Position numbers and translations under genes: made by a program. DNA of 64,000 nt, taken from positions 1 to 64,000 of the forward strand of contig JABUQX010014918.1 of the NCBI GenBank assembly GCA_015478945.1, given 5' to 3'. Shown here one piece after another: positions 39,401 through 52,480 of this stretch. The DNA comes from Trachelipus rathkii. Lineage: Eukaryota > Arthropoda > Malacostraca > Isopoda > Trachelipodidae. Under the pieces are notes generated by a model. It did not search any database. It was not told the DNA's origin and saw nothing but the letters and a program-made list of their open reading frames with translations. Within the stretch, counting starts at the first letter, position 1, and every line of letters starts with the position of its first letter.

Positions 39401-40900
39401 TCAGCTCTGAAAAGAATGAAATTATATTATTTATGTACTCACAATTCAGCTTCATATTTTTATAAATTTTTTTTCTATATTATGTATATGTTATGTATGG
39501 TATATTCATGTAGTATTATAGTATTAGATTAGTAGGGTGTAGGTGGGATATATATATTATGTGATTATTGAATACGTATATTAGGGTAGCTATTTGGGGT
39601 ATAGCGGGTTATATTTATGGAGGGTATTTGTGATGTCAATATTAAATTACGTATTTATATAGGGTGGGCGATGGTGAGTATAAAGGTTAGCATTTTATGG
39701 TAGTTGTTTCCTGATGATAGGGGTTTTAGTTCAAGTTGTAATGATGATGGAGGGTGGTTCAGTTATGTTTTTACTGGTCGCAGCTGAGTGGGTGATTATT
39801 ACTTGATAATTAGTATAAGTTGTTTAGGTATTATTTAGTTGTGATGAGCTGTTACTCATTATTTGATTTATGTATATGTGTAGGTGGTGTGATGTATAGA
39901 TGACTGTTAGCGGTGTTATTTTAGTAAGACCTTATATGGGTGGTTTGGTCGTAGGGATGTATTGTAGTTTGATTTCTGTAGTAATTAATACTTTATGTGT
40001 TATTCTATGGGTGGCCAGATGTTTTATTCAACGGTGAGTTTTTTTTGAAATATTGTAATTTTTTATTTATTTTTAGTATTAGACCAATCCTATTGTTACT
40101 TTTATATTTTCTCTTATATTTTTCTAGTTGTTTTTTTCTAGATATTGTATAGCTTGATGTGAATAATTTATTTGTATTACTATTATTGTTATATAACATT
40201 AATTATAAGTTAAATTAAATTAATTCTTATTTTCTATTGAATTCATAAGCTATTTCATTAGAATACCAAACATACCTATTATAATTCATATTATTATATA
40301 ATTATTATATTAGGTTTATTTTAAGGTGGACTATTATATACTGTGATTAGAAATATGATTTAATTAGTGATTGTATTGGATTAATTTTAATTTATATAAC
40401 TCATTTTATTGAACATTGTACTGTCTTTTGCGAGATTATGTGGATGTTTTAAGATATAGTTAGGTTGGTCATATATAGCTGTGTATTTATTATTTATGTA
40501 GTATTTATTTTATGTTAGGTAGTTATTATTATTTATTAAGTATAATTTAGATAAATTATTCTGAAACAAAAGGAAGATTCTTAGGTTTTTTTTATTATTG
40601 TAGCTTACTACGTTTTTGGGTTATTTAGTGATGCTTATTCATATATGAAGTGACGATTGATATAGTTATTGTTCATAATTGTGAGAATCTATATTATATT
40701 TTGGTGAAGTGGACCCTGTGAGCGCGTGTTTTATTATAAATTGATTTCTAGGATGCGATATGTAGATGTGTACTTAGATTTATTATTTTAGTAATAACTA
40801 TTAGATCTATCTGTTGTATTACTCGTTATAATATTTTTCTATTCAGTGGCGTATTAATTAGGTATACTAATGTGTTTGTTATGCTGTTTTATTTAACATC
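36401..40900 (+). other. G+T-skewed domain (G far exceeds C, T exceeds A)
   Basis: For about 4.5 kb the + strand is rich in G and T. In hand-counted lines, 39,661-39,720 has 21 G to 4 C, 39,721-39,780 has 20 G to 4 C, and 36,901-36,960 has 22 G to 5 C. Several short overlapping frames arise on both strands (for example 36629-36868 and 38511-38744 on +, 36627-36896 on -). They encode hydrophobic Phe/Val/Leu-rich peptides as this composition predicts, and none has a recognisable domain. I checked informally for mitochondrial-type proteins with alternative codons and saw none. Long strand asymmetry can come from transcription-coupled mutation or from a drifted GT-rich repeat. Confidence 0.6.
37690..37785. 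repeat. (TA)n short array
   Basis: A TA run of about 95 bp embedded in the G+T-skewed domain. Confidence 0.8.
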
Positions 40901-41210
40901 TCATTCTTTGTTCTTTTTCCTTTGTTAATAACAGATTTTATTTATCTGAATTAACTTATTATAACTATTATATTATCATATATGTATATATATAATATTA
41001 TTATATGACATAGTTTCACTACAAAACATTTTTATTATGGATGTTAAATGTGGGTATAATTTTATATATTATATTACTAGTTACGCTATTAATATATAAT
41101 AATTATTATGTTTGTAATCGTTATGCAATAATAAACATCTGATAAATATTGATGTATTTAACTAATATTAGTATTAATTATATTATTATTATGTGTTGTA
41201 AATTGTAATA
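40901..41210. other. AT-rich transition zone
   Basis: Sequence loses the G excess and grades into the long TA array. Nothing recognised. Confidence 0.4.
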
Positions 41211-42617
41211 TATTGTAAGTATATTAATATTATTATAAAGTATATTAATATAATATATATGTAATTAGTATATAATTATATATATATGTTAGTTAATAAT
41301 TTAATATATATATTATAATATTTAATTATAGTTATATTAATATATTATTATATATTATATATGATATATATTATAATTAATATATTGATATAGCTATTAT
41401 TATATTCTATATTTATATGGCGTGTGGTTGGAAATTATGTTGATTATATCTTAAATATAATATATGTATATATTATATATATATTATATATATATTTATA
41501 TTTAATACTAATTATATATATTAATTAATATATATATATAATATAGTCTATAATTATAGTTATATATATTAGTATATATTATAATATATATTTTATATAT
41601 AATATATATAGTATATACATATATATATATATATATATATACATATATATTAAATTATAATTATAGTGATTTAAAAATTAAATCGAATAACTATCACATA
41701 CACACACATCACACACATTATGATATAATTCATATTATAATATATATATATTATTATATTATATATATATAATATATATATATATACTAATTATATATTA
41801 ATATATATTAGTATATTAATATATACTATATATATACTAATTATAATTATTATAATGATATTTATTAATTATATATATATATATACTTAAATAGTACACT
41901 TTTTTATATATTTTTATTTGCTTCTATTGTAAAATATAATATGTATTATATAATTAAATTATATTAAATATATTACTATAACCATCAGAGTAATTAAATA
42001 TTAATTTTATTATTAAAAATATATAACTATAACTATATAATATAATTTATTATAATAAATATATATATGGGGTAAGCGTTAGGGTGTTTTTTCAAATTAT
42101 ATACGACTACTTGAGTTTGAGATCTAGTTATTTCCTTACTATATTATTCTGATATAATAGCTATAGTAGTAATATAATTTATATATATATAATGATATAG
42201 TATATAGACATTTTAAATTAGTATATGACTTTAAGAATATATCGTCTTTATATATCCATACTTATCATATTTGTGATTATATTTATTTTTTCATTATCCT
42301 ATCTCATGATAGGCTGCTTAGTTATATTCTACGTATTAGATACTATCTATATATTATTCTCATGATATAATATCATATCATATATTTATATCATTATTTT
42401 GTTAGTATATAATACTATAATACTATATCTATGATATCTATATATATATATATTCAATATATTATATCTAATTACTGAGTATAATATATTATATATAATA
42501 CCATTTTCAATATATATCATATAGGTTTATATATTATATTACTATTTATTATTTATTATCATATTTTTATTATGAATACTTTAGTATATACTGGTAATCT
42601 ATCATATTATATCTATA

Positions 42618-42648
<31 letters not shown>

Positions 42649-44432
42649 CTAATATCTATATTATATAATATATATGCTAATATTTATATACTTATATATA
42701 AATATATTATATATATATATTATATCTATAATATATATCATTATTTATATATATCCTATAGTCTTATACTATATATATTGATATATATATTATATGTTAT
42801 ATTATAATAATATTAATTATCTATTAACTTTCTATATATATATATATTATAATACTAGTATATATATATGAGTGTATATTATTATATATATATATATATA
42901 TTATATATTATTGATTGTTAAATATTTAATATATATATAATTATTATATATATTATATCTTATATATATATATATTATATAATTATATTTTTCTTTATTA
43001 TATATTATTAACTATATTATATATATACTTATATATATACGAATTACTAGGTTTATATATATATTATATATAATATATATGATATTTATATATATTATTA
43101 ATAATAATATCATTTATTATTATATATTATTATATATATAAGGTGGGTTAATTCAAAAAATTATTATTGTTATTATATATGTATATAGTTATATATATAG
43201 TAAGTCTATATATTATAGTTATATATATTATTTTAATATGATCACTATTACTATATTAGTAGAGAGTTTTCTTATACCGTATATATAAGTACTATACTAT
43301 AGATATATATTATATTATATATATATATAGTACTCTATTATTTATTAATCTTATATATATAATCTATATTAATATATTATATTATATATATATACTCTAT
43401 AATTTATATAATTATTTGTTTATATTATACTATATATACTAATTATTATATATATATATATTATATATAAGTATATATTATATAATTATTTTATATATTA
43501 TATATAATATAATATGTATATATATATATCATATATTCAATATATTATACATATTTATTATTATTATTAATATATATATTATATACATATGATATATATA
43601 TATGAGATATACTATATAATATGATATGTAGACGTATATATTATATATATATTACATATAATTATTTTATATATATACTATTTTGTTTATTGATTATATC
43701 TATATATAATATATATAAATATATATATACTATTTATACATATAATTATATATAATATTAAATAGAGTTAATAATTATTATATAACATTATATATTAATA
43801 ATATATATATCATATATAAATATATTATATATCTATATATATAATATAATAAATATAATAATATTATTATATATATATTAATATATGTATAAATTATATA
43901 ATATATAATATAACATATATATAATATTATATAGTTATATATATTATATATATATTATTATATATATCGTTTCATGATTTCACACAAGTATTAATTTGTG
44001 ATATATATTATATTATATATATACATTTATAATTATATATTTATTATATCTAGCCAAGAATTAGATTATAAATCTATTAGTAGATATTTATATCTTTTTA
44101 TACTAATGTATTATATTATTTATATTTATATAATATATATATATATATATATTATAATATATAAGTATAATAATATATTATAATATATATATTATAGTTA
44201 TATCATATACTATAAAATATATTTATATATATAGTATATAATAATATATATATATATATAATATACTTATAATAATCTTATATTTTATATATATATTATA
44301 TTATATATTATAAATATATATATTTATAATATATAGTTTATATTTATATGATATATATATAATATATAATATTATATATATATTTATATAAATATTTATA
44401 TATATAATATATATAATATATATATATATACT

Positions 44433-44464
<32 letters not shown>

Positions 44465-44500
44465 CTACTATATATACTATATATATTAATATATAGTATT

Positions 44501-44580
44501 AATTCAAAAAATCTGTTGTTATCTATAAGCCATCCCCAGTGAGGATAAAAAATACAACCATATACCTAACCTCCAGAAGA
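44501..44580 (+). repeat. TA-array core repeat, copy A
   Basis: Starts with AATTCAAAAAATCTG and then contains CCCCAGTGAGGATAAAAAA, TACAACCATA and CCTAACCTCCAGAA in the same order as the other copies. TA arrays flank both sides directly. The 3' extension seen in copies C and E is absent. Confidence 0.75.
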
Positions 44581-44894
44581 TAATATATAGTAATAATATA
44601 ATATTATATATATTATTTATATTATTATATATAATATTATATATATATTATATATATTATAGATATATATTATATATACTATATGTTATAATATATATAA
44701 TATGTATAAATTTTACTATATAATATATAAATATATATATTATTATATATATTTAGTATAATATATAATATATAATATCTATATTATATACTTAGTAGTT
44801 ATGACCTAAGATTGTAATATATAAGATATATTTATATATATATTATAGTATATAATAGTATATATATATAATACAAATATATAATATATATATT

Positions 44895-44925
<31 letters not shown>

Positions 44926-45108
44926 CATATTTCATATATATAGTATATCTATATACTGTGATTACGGATATCAATACATACTATAAATATATATATTTAT
45001 AGTATATATAATATTATAATAGAAATACATATATATATGATATATAGTATTAAATATATTATTATACTTATATTTATATTATTATATAATCATAGCTATA
45101 TAACTATT

Positions 45109-45195
45109 AATTCAAGAAAGTTGTAATATCTGCAATCTCTCTCCCAGATGAAAGAAAATAATTACAACCACAAATCTAATCGCTGTAATCAATAC
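45109..45195 (+). repeat. TA-array core repeat, copy B (diverged)
   Basis: Starts AATTCAAGAAAG and keeps CTCCCAGATGAAAG and TTACAACCACAAAT at the matching positions, but the CCTAACCCCAGAA block is degraded to ctaatcgctg. It is the weakest of the five except D. Confidence 0.55.
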
Positions 45196-46057
45196 CCTTA
45201 CTTCTTTTCTTATGCTTTATTTTTTATACTCTGTTTTACAGCTTTACATTTTTTTATATATATATCATTGAGTGTGTTCCTTTTTTTTTTAGTCCTGTCT
45301 TATTTATATTGCTCTCAATATATATAATAGTATAATATATATATATATATAATATATAATATTAAGTCAAATATAGTAGTATTATATATATATATCATAC
45401 TATATTATATAATTAATTAACTATATATATATCATATATAATATATTATATATATATATATATAATATATAATAATTATTATTCTATATATAATTATAAT
45501 AATATTATATTATATGTATATATTATTTTATACATATTATTTCTGGGTATTGAGTCTTGATTGACTCGTTTATTTTATTAGTTGGTGTCATTTCCTTATT
45601 ATGTTCTGTATACTTATCAGTTTAGTCTTATTTTATTCTGGTAATATTATCTCTCTAACCGTTTGTGAGATCTTTTATTTACGCGCTTTTTTATTTTTAT
45701 GCGATATTTCTTATAATCTTTTATTATCTTTTATATTATTTCATATTCATATAAATATGATATAAGTTGGATTATATGTTAATATTATATATGAATTAGT
45801 AAATGATAGATTATGATATTATGTAGAGTATTATATATATATATATTAATATATATATATATAGTATATATATATATACTATATATATTATATACTTATA
45901 TATATATATATAGATATATATATTATATTTATACTTTATATTAGTATATATATATTATACCGTAATATATAATATTATATATAGATAATATATATATATA
46001 TATATATAATATATTATTATGATATATATATATATATATAATTAATATTATAATATA

Positions 46058-46172
46058 AAATCAAAATGTATCTAACAAAGCCATGCCCCAGAGGGATAAA
46101 AAAACCACAACATACACATTATCCTAACCCCAAGAAATAGAATCAGCTAATGAAACAACCCAACTCACATCA
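46058..46172 (+). repeat. TA-array core repeat, copy C
   Basis: Contains GCCCCAGAGGGATAAAAAAA, then ACAACATA, TTATCCTAACCCCA, and the long 3' block CAGCTAATGAAACAAC followed by CAACTCACAT. It is nearly identical over the last 70 bases to copy E, 1.8 kb away. Confidence 0.85.
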
Positions 46173-46180
46173 TATATACT

Positions 46181-46218
<38 letters not shown>

Positions 46219-47053
46219 ATATCATAATATATATATAATATAATATATAATATATATATATATATAGATATAAATATATAATTATAATATATTATATATA
46301 TAATATATATAATATTATATACTAAAATATATATTAATATATATATATATATATAAGATATATCATATATTATATATATAAATATATATATATATAAATT
46401 TATTAATGTAATATATATATATATATAATATATTATATATATTTATATATTTATATATATATATTGTTTATATATTATATAATATATATAAATATATAAA
46501 TATATATATAAAATCTATCTAAATATATATATTCTAATTAAATATTATATATATATAACATATATATATATATATATCATATATATAAGTATATATATAT
46601 AACAAATATTTTATAATATATATATATAATCTAATATTATATATGTAATATATATAATAATTACTATATATTATACTATTATATATTTAATATAATATAT
46701 TATAATATATATATATATATATATTAACGTATGTTATAATATATATAATATATATATAAATAAATTATATATATATATTATATATAAATATTAATACTAT
46801 AGATTTATATAATATATAAATGTATATTTATATATATAAAATAATATATATATATAAAATATATAATATATTATATATTATATTTATATATATATATATT
46901 ATATATATATATTAATATATATATATAGATATATATTATATATTTTAATATATATATATAAATAGATTTATATATATATATATAAAAATATATATATAAT
47001 AATATATATAAATATTATATAGTAATTAATATATATATATATATAATATATAT

Positions 47054-47089
<36 letters not shown>

Positions 47090-47206
47090 ATATATATATA
47101 TATAGTATATATATATATATTATTTATATATAATAATATATAATATATATATAATAATATATATATAATAATATATAGTTATAATAATTATAGAATAATT
47201 AATATC

Positions 47207-47270
47207 ATTCAAAAATTAATTTTTGAAGACAACCTTCACAACATTGGTGAAAAATACAACCATATCACAA
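47207..47270 (+). repeat. TA-array core repeat, copy D (short)
   Basis: Starts ATTCAAAAATTAAT and retains GGTGAAAAATACAACCATAT, which matches the centre of copy A. The CCTAACCCCAG block and the 3' extension are missing. Confidence 0.5.
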
Positions 47271-47422
47271 AAAAAAATAATATACAAATAGTATAACATA
47301 TAATAAATATATAATATAAATTTATTATATATATATAAATATTATATATATATAAATATATAATAGTATATAAATGGGTTTTTAAAATTATAATATATAT
47401 AATATATAATAATATATATAAT

Positions 47423-47471
<49 letters not shown>

Positions 47472-47536
47472 TATATATAATATATATATATATTATATAT
47501 CATATATATATATATATATTGTTATATATATTTTAC

Positions 47537-47568
<32 letters not shown>

Positions 47569-47816
47569 AATATATATTTATATATATATATATGATAATA
47601 TATATAATATAAAGAATGAATATATATAATATATATTATATATATATAATATATATATATGTAATATCTATAGTTATATGTATACTATACTTACCGAATT
47701 ATTTATGACTTCTAAACGATATATTATATTAATTATATATATATGATATTATATAGGTTATATGTATTAGATTATATATATATATATATATTATATCTAA
47801 ATTATATATATATTAT

Positions 47817-47993
47817 AATTCAAAAATCTCGTTTAACAAGCAGGGACTCCCAAATGTATGTGCTGTACCTTCCCCAGAGGGATATAAAACTATAAACAAC
47901 CATTATCCTAACCCCAGAAACTAGAACAGCTAATGAAACAACGTAACTCACATAAAAATAACACCCCACATCACTCCAAACGACAGCAAATTG
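47817..47993 (+). repeat. TA-array core repeat, copy E (longest)
   Basis: The fullest copy, about 175 bp. It starts AATTCAAAAATCTCG and contains TTCCCCAGAGGGATA, AACAACCATTATCC, TAACCCCAGAAACTAGAAC and AGCTAATGAAACAAC, then a unique tail (taacaccccacatcactcc) before TA sequence resumes. It is the best guide to the family consensus. Confidence 0.85.
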
Positions 47994-48355
47994 TATACTA
48001 TATATAATATATATTCTATTATATATATATATATATTATAATATATATATATATATATTATATATATTATAGTACTATATTAATATATATAATATACCAA
48101 TATATATATATAGATATCTATATATATATTTATAGTATATTATAGCTTATTATAAATATCTTTTAATACCATTGACATTTCATTTATTACTAATGCTTTA
48201 ATATATCATAGTGAAAATATAATCCTATTTATTATATAATATATATATTATATTTATACTTTATATAATTATAATATATATATATTATGATAATTATATA
48301 TATAAACTATATGTATATATATATATATATAATATATGATAATAAGATATATTAT

Positions 48356-48690
48356 TACATAAGTTGAAGATTAATTCGTCCTTAAGGAACTGATCTATAA
48401 AAAGGAAAAACGAAAAACACACCTTTGTTCATCAGCATTTCTATTGCCCTTAATTGGCATTGGCCGACGCTTTGACGGGAAGTTTTCCTTCAGAGCTGAA
48501 TGAAAAGAAATCCATTAGGAACATACCTTAGGGGGGAAAAATATATTGCAGCATATTAGATATGAATGAACATTATGAATTAAAATTAGTCTTTATAGAT
48601 ATCACAAAACAGTAATATCATTAATCATTATTTTTGTGTTAAAACAAATAATGAAGTTGTAATTTGAATACTTTTAACACAAAATTATAA
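48356..48690. other. Mixed island right of the TA array
   Basis: About 200 bp of balanced sequence (48,360-48,560), then AT-rich DNA. No element recognised. Confidence 0.4.
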
Positions 48691-49025
48691 TATATATTAT
48701 CTCATAAATAATAATAATAATATTAATAATAATAATAATAATAATAAAATAATAAACTATTAATAAATAAAATAAAAATAATAATAATAATACATAACTA
48801 AATAATAAATACTAAACATACATATATATAAGTATATTCATATTACTGAAGACATTGATAATATAGTCATAATAATAAGTAAATATAAATTATAAATAAT
48901 AATAATCAATCATGAATAATAACTTATAATATAATTAATTAATATAATAATAATAATAATAAAATAATTAATAATGAATAATATAAAATAATAATAACAA
49001 ATATAATCATTAAATAATAAAAATA
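48691..49025. repeat. AAT/TAA-rich microsatellite region
   Basis: Clear runs of aataataataat (for example around 48,726-48,750), mixed with degenerate units and a few unique bases. G and C are almost absent. Confidence 0.8.
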
Positions 49026-49255
49026 GAGTTACTCAAGATAAAAAAGGAAAAAAACTGTTCTGTTATTCTCCAAAGGCATTTAAAGTTGGGTAGCCATAAT
49101 TCTTTTGGCTAGTATGCAAAATAAAAAACCTCTAATTAAAGCAGACTTTGGTCGTATAGTTTACCCTTCTACAAATTTTTAAAAATTAAACCACATCTGC
49201 ATATCAGGATTTACATTTAATTTGACACCCACGCTAGAAGCTACGTCATTCGACT
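49026..49255. other. Anonymous mixed sequence
   Basis: Nothing recognised. Confidence 0.4.
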
Positions 49256-49259
49256 GAGC

Positions 49260-49325
49260 CAGCGGCCGCTCACTGGTTTAAGCGCACTGTCTTGCATCGG
49301 CAATGTCCTGACATCAATAAGAATA
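49260..49325 (+). repeat. Possible tRNA-derived SINE fragment (box A region only)
   Basis: The words CGCTCACTGGTTTAAGCGC and actgtcttgcatcgg resemble the D-arm and anticodon region of a tRNA-derived SINE head (box A consensus TRGCNNARYNGG). A convincing box B is not present where it should lie (around 49,300-49,315), and no cloverleaf can be drawn. It is a possible old, truncated SINE, also compatible with chance. A NotI-type site GCGGCCGC overlaps it. Confidence 0.25.
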
Positions 49326-49790
49326 TACCGTAATTAGGTGCTACCCCTATGTTGTTATCATTCGATGTCAGCATAGAGTTATCTGGTATAGGATGCCGTA
49401 GGTTTATTTTTTAAATAAGCCTACGGGTCTCGAGTGTATCCAGAATGGGTTTAGTACCGCAGCCCCACCTGTTTCTAGCCTTAACCCATTCGCATTGACG
49501 TATATCGGTATGCAACGGAAATAAGCCGGATATGGTATCGATTAGTACATAATTGTGTGTTACACGAAGAAACTTCTTTGTAGTTCAATGTGTAGCGCTG
49601 TCTACCAGAACCACCTGTGCTTTCTGTGGACTATCATATGTCGATTTGATATAAACAAAATGCTGCAAATAACTCACACAGCCTTGGTTAGCAAACTATA
49701 AGCCCAACAATATACACAGATAAATAACCTATGCCAAATAAAATATTTCTTGCAAAAATTGCAGGTTTCACTGTAATAACAAAATACTGG
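49326..49790. other. GC-balanced anonymous sequence
   Basis: Unique-looking sequence with no recognised gene; the 63-codon minus-strand frame at 49674-49865 has no recognisable motif. The strong hairpin at 49,396-49,426 is listed separately. Confidence 0.4.
49396..49426. repeat. 14-bp stem hairpin with 3-base loop
   Basis: CCGTAGGTTTATTT (49396-49409) pairs with AAATAAGCCTACGG (49413-49426) around TTT, with one G:T wobble. This is the tightest non-TA hairpin I saw. There is no adjacent gene to terminate and no known motif, so it may be the folded end of a mobile element or a chance palindrome. Confidence 0.7.
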
Positions 49791-49961
49791 GGTTCCGGCT
49801 GGCTCCGACTTAAGGTTGGAGTATTTGAAAATTCTTGACAGCAGTCTCGGTAATAAATTTGTCACTTTCTGATAAATGTTGTTATTAATCTTACAGGATG
49901 CCGGCCTCCGGTCGTCGGCTCCGGTCCGGCTCCGCTCCGGCTCTCTGCTTCTGACCGGTGC
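49791..49961. repeat. GC-rich TCCGGC-type cluster (second locus)
   Basis: Words GGTTCCGGCTGGCTCCG (from 49,791) and GCCTCCGG, GGCTCCGGTCCGGCTCC and GCTCCGGCTC (49,900-49,945) form a GC-rich island in AT-rich DNA. It resembles the cluster at 19,671-19,915. If such clusters are hAT subterminal repeats, this one could be the left end of an element whose transposase tail lies at 53,153. The span of about 3.4 kb fits a hAT, but the middle shows no transposase I can read. Confidence 0.4.
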
Positions 49962-52125
49962 TTAAGTTGATATATTTGACATGTGTTCACACGAATCTTA
50001 TGGCTTTATGTTGTTATCTCTGCCATACTTGGATTTTTAAATATTGCTGTCATTGACAGAGTCTTTTTTGCGATATCAGGAAAGCCGACAGATCCTACTC
50101 CTCTTCATTTATTTGACTAAGTAAAAGCCGGAAACTGGTTTGGAAGTTGCGAAAAAAACTATATTTTCTATAATTATAAATTAAACATTTTCTGAGACAC
50201 AACCTGGATTTGCCATTTTGACAGGAATTGCAGTTTTTTATCCGAAACATCTCTAATTAAATTTCTGTATCTAGAAAAATATTTAGAATTTTCAAAAACC
50301 AAAAAATAATCATACCATGATGTGCAGGAGGAATTTTTCTTCTAATTTAGATAATAAATAAAAAAATGTAAAATTTTTTATTTTGCATTGAAAAAGTAAG
50401 TAGAGGATCATAAGTGAATGTTCTTCCTTAAAAAGAGTATTCAAAAAGTTCTGTGAAATCAATCATGATGGCTTAGATTGGGCATGAAAAGTAGAGGTCT
50501 CAAGTGATTAAATCCCATGTGACTAGTTATCTCTATAATGAATTCACATTCCAATTGGGGGTTTCCGATCAATAATAATGTATATCAATCCTGGATAACC
50601 ATCTGAGAAAGGCTTATAATGCAGATTTTTCAGTTGTGTTTTGAATAAGAAAAACCTCCATTCATTTAAATTTCCTTGAAGGCATGTAAGGAGGTATCGT
50701 AACATTGCAGAAGAGCTGTCAATAGAAGATGCATGCTGGATTTAACCAAGATGTCTATTTGCTCAGTTTCGAAATGATGAGAATTAATCGCACAACGAGC
50801 TCAACGGGTAATTTCATTTTCCTTTGGATTTTTGGCATTTGTTAATGCTGGCATGTCGATATTATACACAAATTATTGTCCCGATAGATATTTGCCAATA
50901 AGTTTTCTTTATTAAATAATATATTAAGCTCATATCTTCTTGAGTGAAAAGCCTCTGAGTAATGCATATTAAAATATCTCTAAATCTAATATATTGTTCA
51001 AAGACCTATAGGGAAAGATTAATTAATTTATGACTTGAAGAGGAATGTTCCTTCTTCACGAAGACAAAGGTTAACTGGCAAGTCTAAAGTATCAAAACAA
51101 GTAGATAAATAGAACGAAACAAAGTGTCAGCTCCAACGTTTTCACAACCTATTGTGTGGACCATAGAAGACATACTCTGTTAGGAAAGAAAGGTGATGTT
51201 GCTCACGATCGCTCCTAGCAGAATTACGATTATAAAAGTCGAAAGGAGAGGTTTAAGACACATCCAAGAAAGTTTTGAATCACTGGTTATTTTAGGAGAA
51301 GCAATAGATAGAGAAAGTGCCCAGCTGTTTTGTAAAGAGAAACTGGTGTAAGCCGTTTCAGCGTTGCCGAAGTAGCATTTGCGTAGAAAATGATAATCGT
51401 ACCTAATTTGCCTACAGTTTTCAATAGTTAAAAGAATTATTTTGTCAGGTAATTTCCATGTCAAGAACTGGAAGTTTGTTTTCGGTGTTAAAATTCATAG
51501 GCTTGCTTGCGTTTTATAAATCAAGAAAATAAATAAATGAAATAATTATAATTCATTTCAATCAAGTTATCAGTATCAACTACATTATATTTATTATGTA
51601 TATTTTTTATATAGACATGACTGCCCCGAGTGATTTAGGAATATGAAAGGGTCAGCTCTAAATAAATAGATGCATAAACAGAAGATTCAATTAATAATTC
51701 GAGAATTTCCTAATTTATGTATCTATATGTGAAGCGTACTTTTAGTGATACTATTTATAATGTTAGAATATAGCAAACACTTGATAAATGTCACGGTAGA
51801 ACCTACAAGGTACTCAATTAATTCTTTCAGATCTGACTAGTCCTCCAGTGGATATATATTCAAGCTATATTTAAATCACACGAAAAAAACGTTTACCATC
51901 TCAAACCTACTAAAAAGTTATGATTAATATTTGTCTACTTATAACAGCTATACATCGATGAGTGTTTTTAAAAAGTTTTAGCGGGGGGGTCCCGCCAAGA
52001 CTACCCCTACGAAACAAATACTCACTTTAGCAACTAATTTTAATTATGAAAGTAATTCAAACAGCACATCCGAATATCTTCAACATTTTTACAAGTTAGC
52101 ACATAAAATAGTGAAAAAGATATAT
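49962..52125. other. Anonymous sequence, possible decayed element interior
   Basis: About 2.2 kb of moderately AT-rich sequence. A 94-codon minus-strand frame at 51180-51464 has no recognisable motif. I looked in the + frames for BED zinc-finger or catalytic-core hAT motifs and found none I could defend. A G7 run is near 51,982. Confidence 0.4.
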
Positions 52126-52480
52126 GTATATATAACTTATATATAAGTATGCTATATATATATATTATATCATACTATTATATATATACTAATATTATAT
52201 CAATATTATAGATTAATATATATATAAGTATATATTATATTATCTAGTTTACTATCATAGATAATAAAGACACACTTATAATATAACCTATATATTACAT
52301 ATAGATAATTTTTATTTTATTCATATTATCTATATATATATTATATTATAAATCTTAAATAATTAAATTAGTACAAACTACTGATATTTTATTATACTAT
52401 ATATACTATACTATACTATATATATATATAATAATTATATAATAGTAAATATTCATATAATAATTACATTTAATTTAAAT
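52126..52480. repeat. TA-rich tract
   Basis: TA runs with short unique interruptions. A further small TA patch lies at about 52,785-52,905. Confidence 0.7.

Larger units (their letters stand above)
41211..48355. repeat. Very long TA-dominated array (about 7 kb)
   Basis: This is the largest structure in the window: about 7 kb dominated by imperfect TA dinucleotides with phase switches, short AAT runs and rare C or G. It is broken by small islands (41,685-41,720 acacac; 42,070-42,170; 45,190-45,310; 45,540-45,780; 48,160-48,230) and by at least five copies of a related non-TA core (listed separately). Such DNA folds readily into cruciforms and is difficult to sequence and assemble, so array length and copy order may be unreliable. 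The + frame at 43998-44183 is translated microsatellite. Confidence 0.9.

Noticed and set aside
43150..43172. Possible sixth copy of the TA-array core (aattcaaaaaa)
   Set aside because: Only the first 11 bases match the core start. The diagnostic CCCCAGAGGG and CCTAACCCC blocks are absent.
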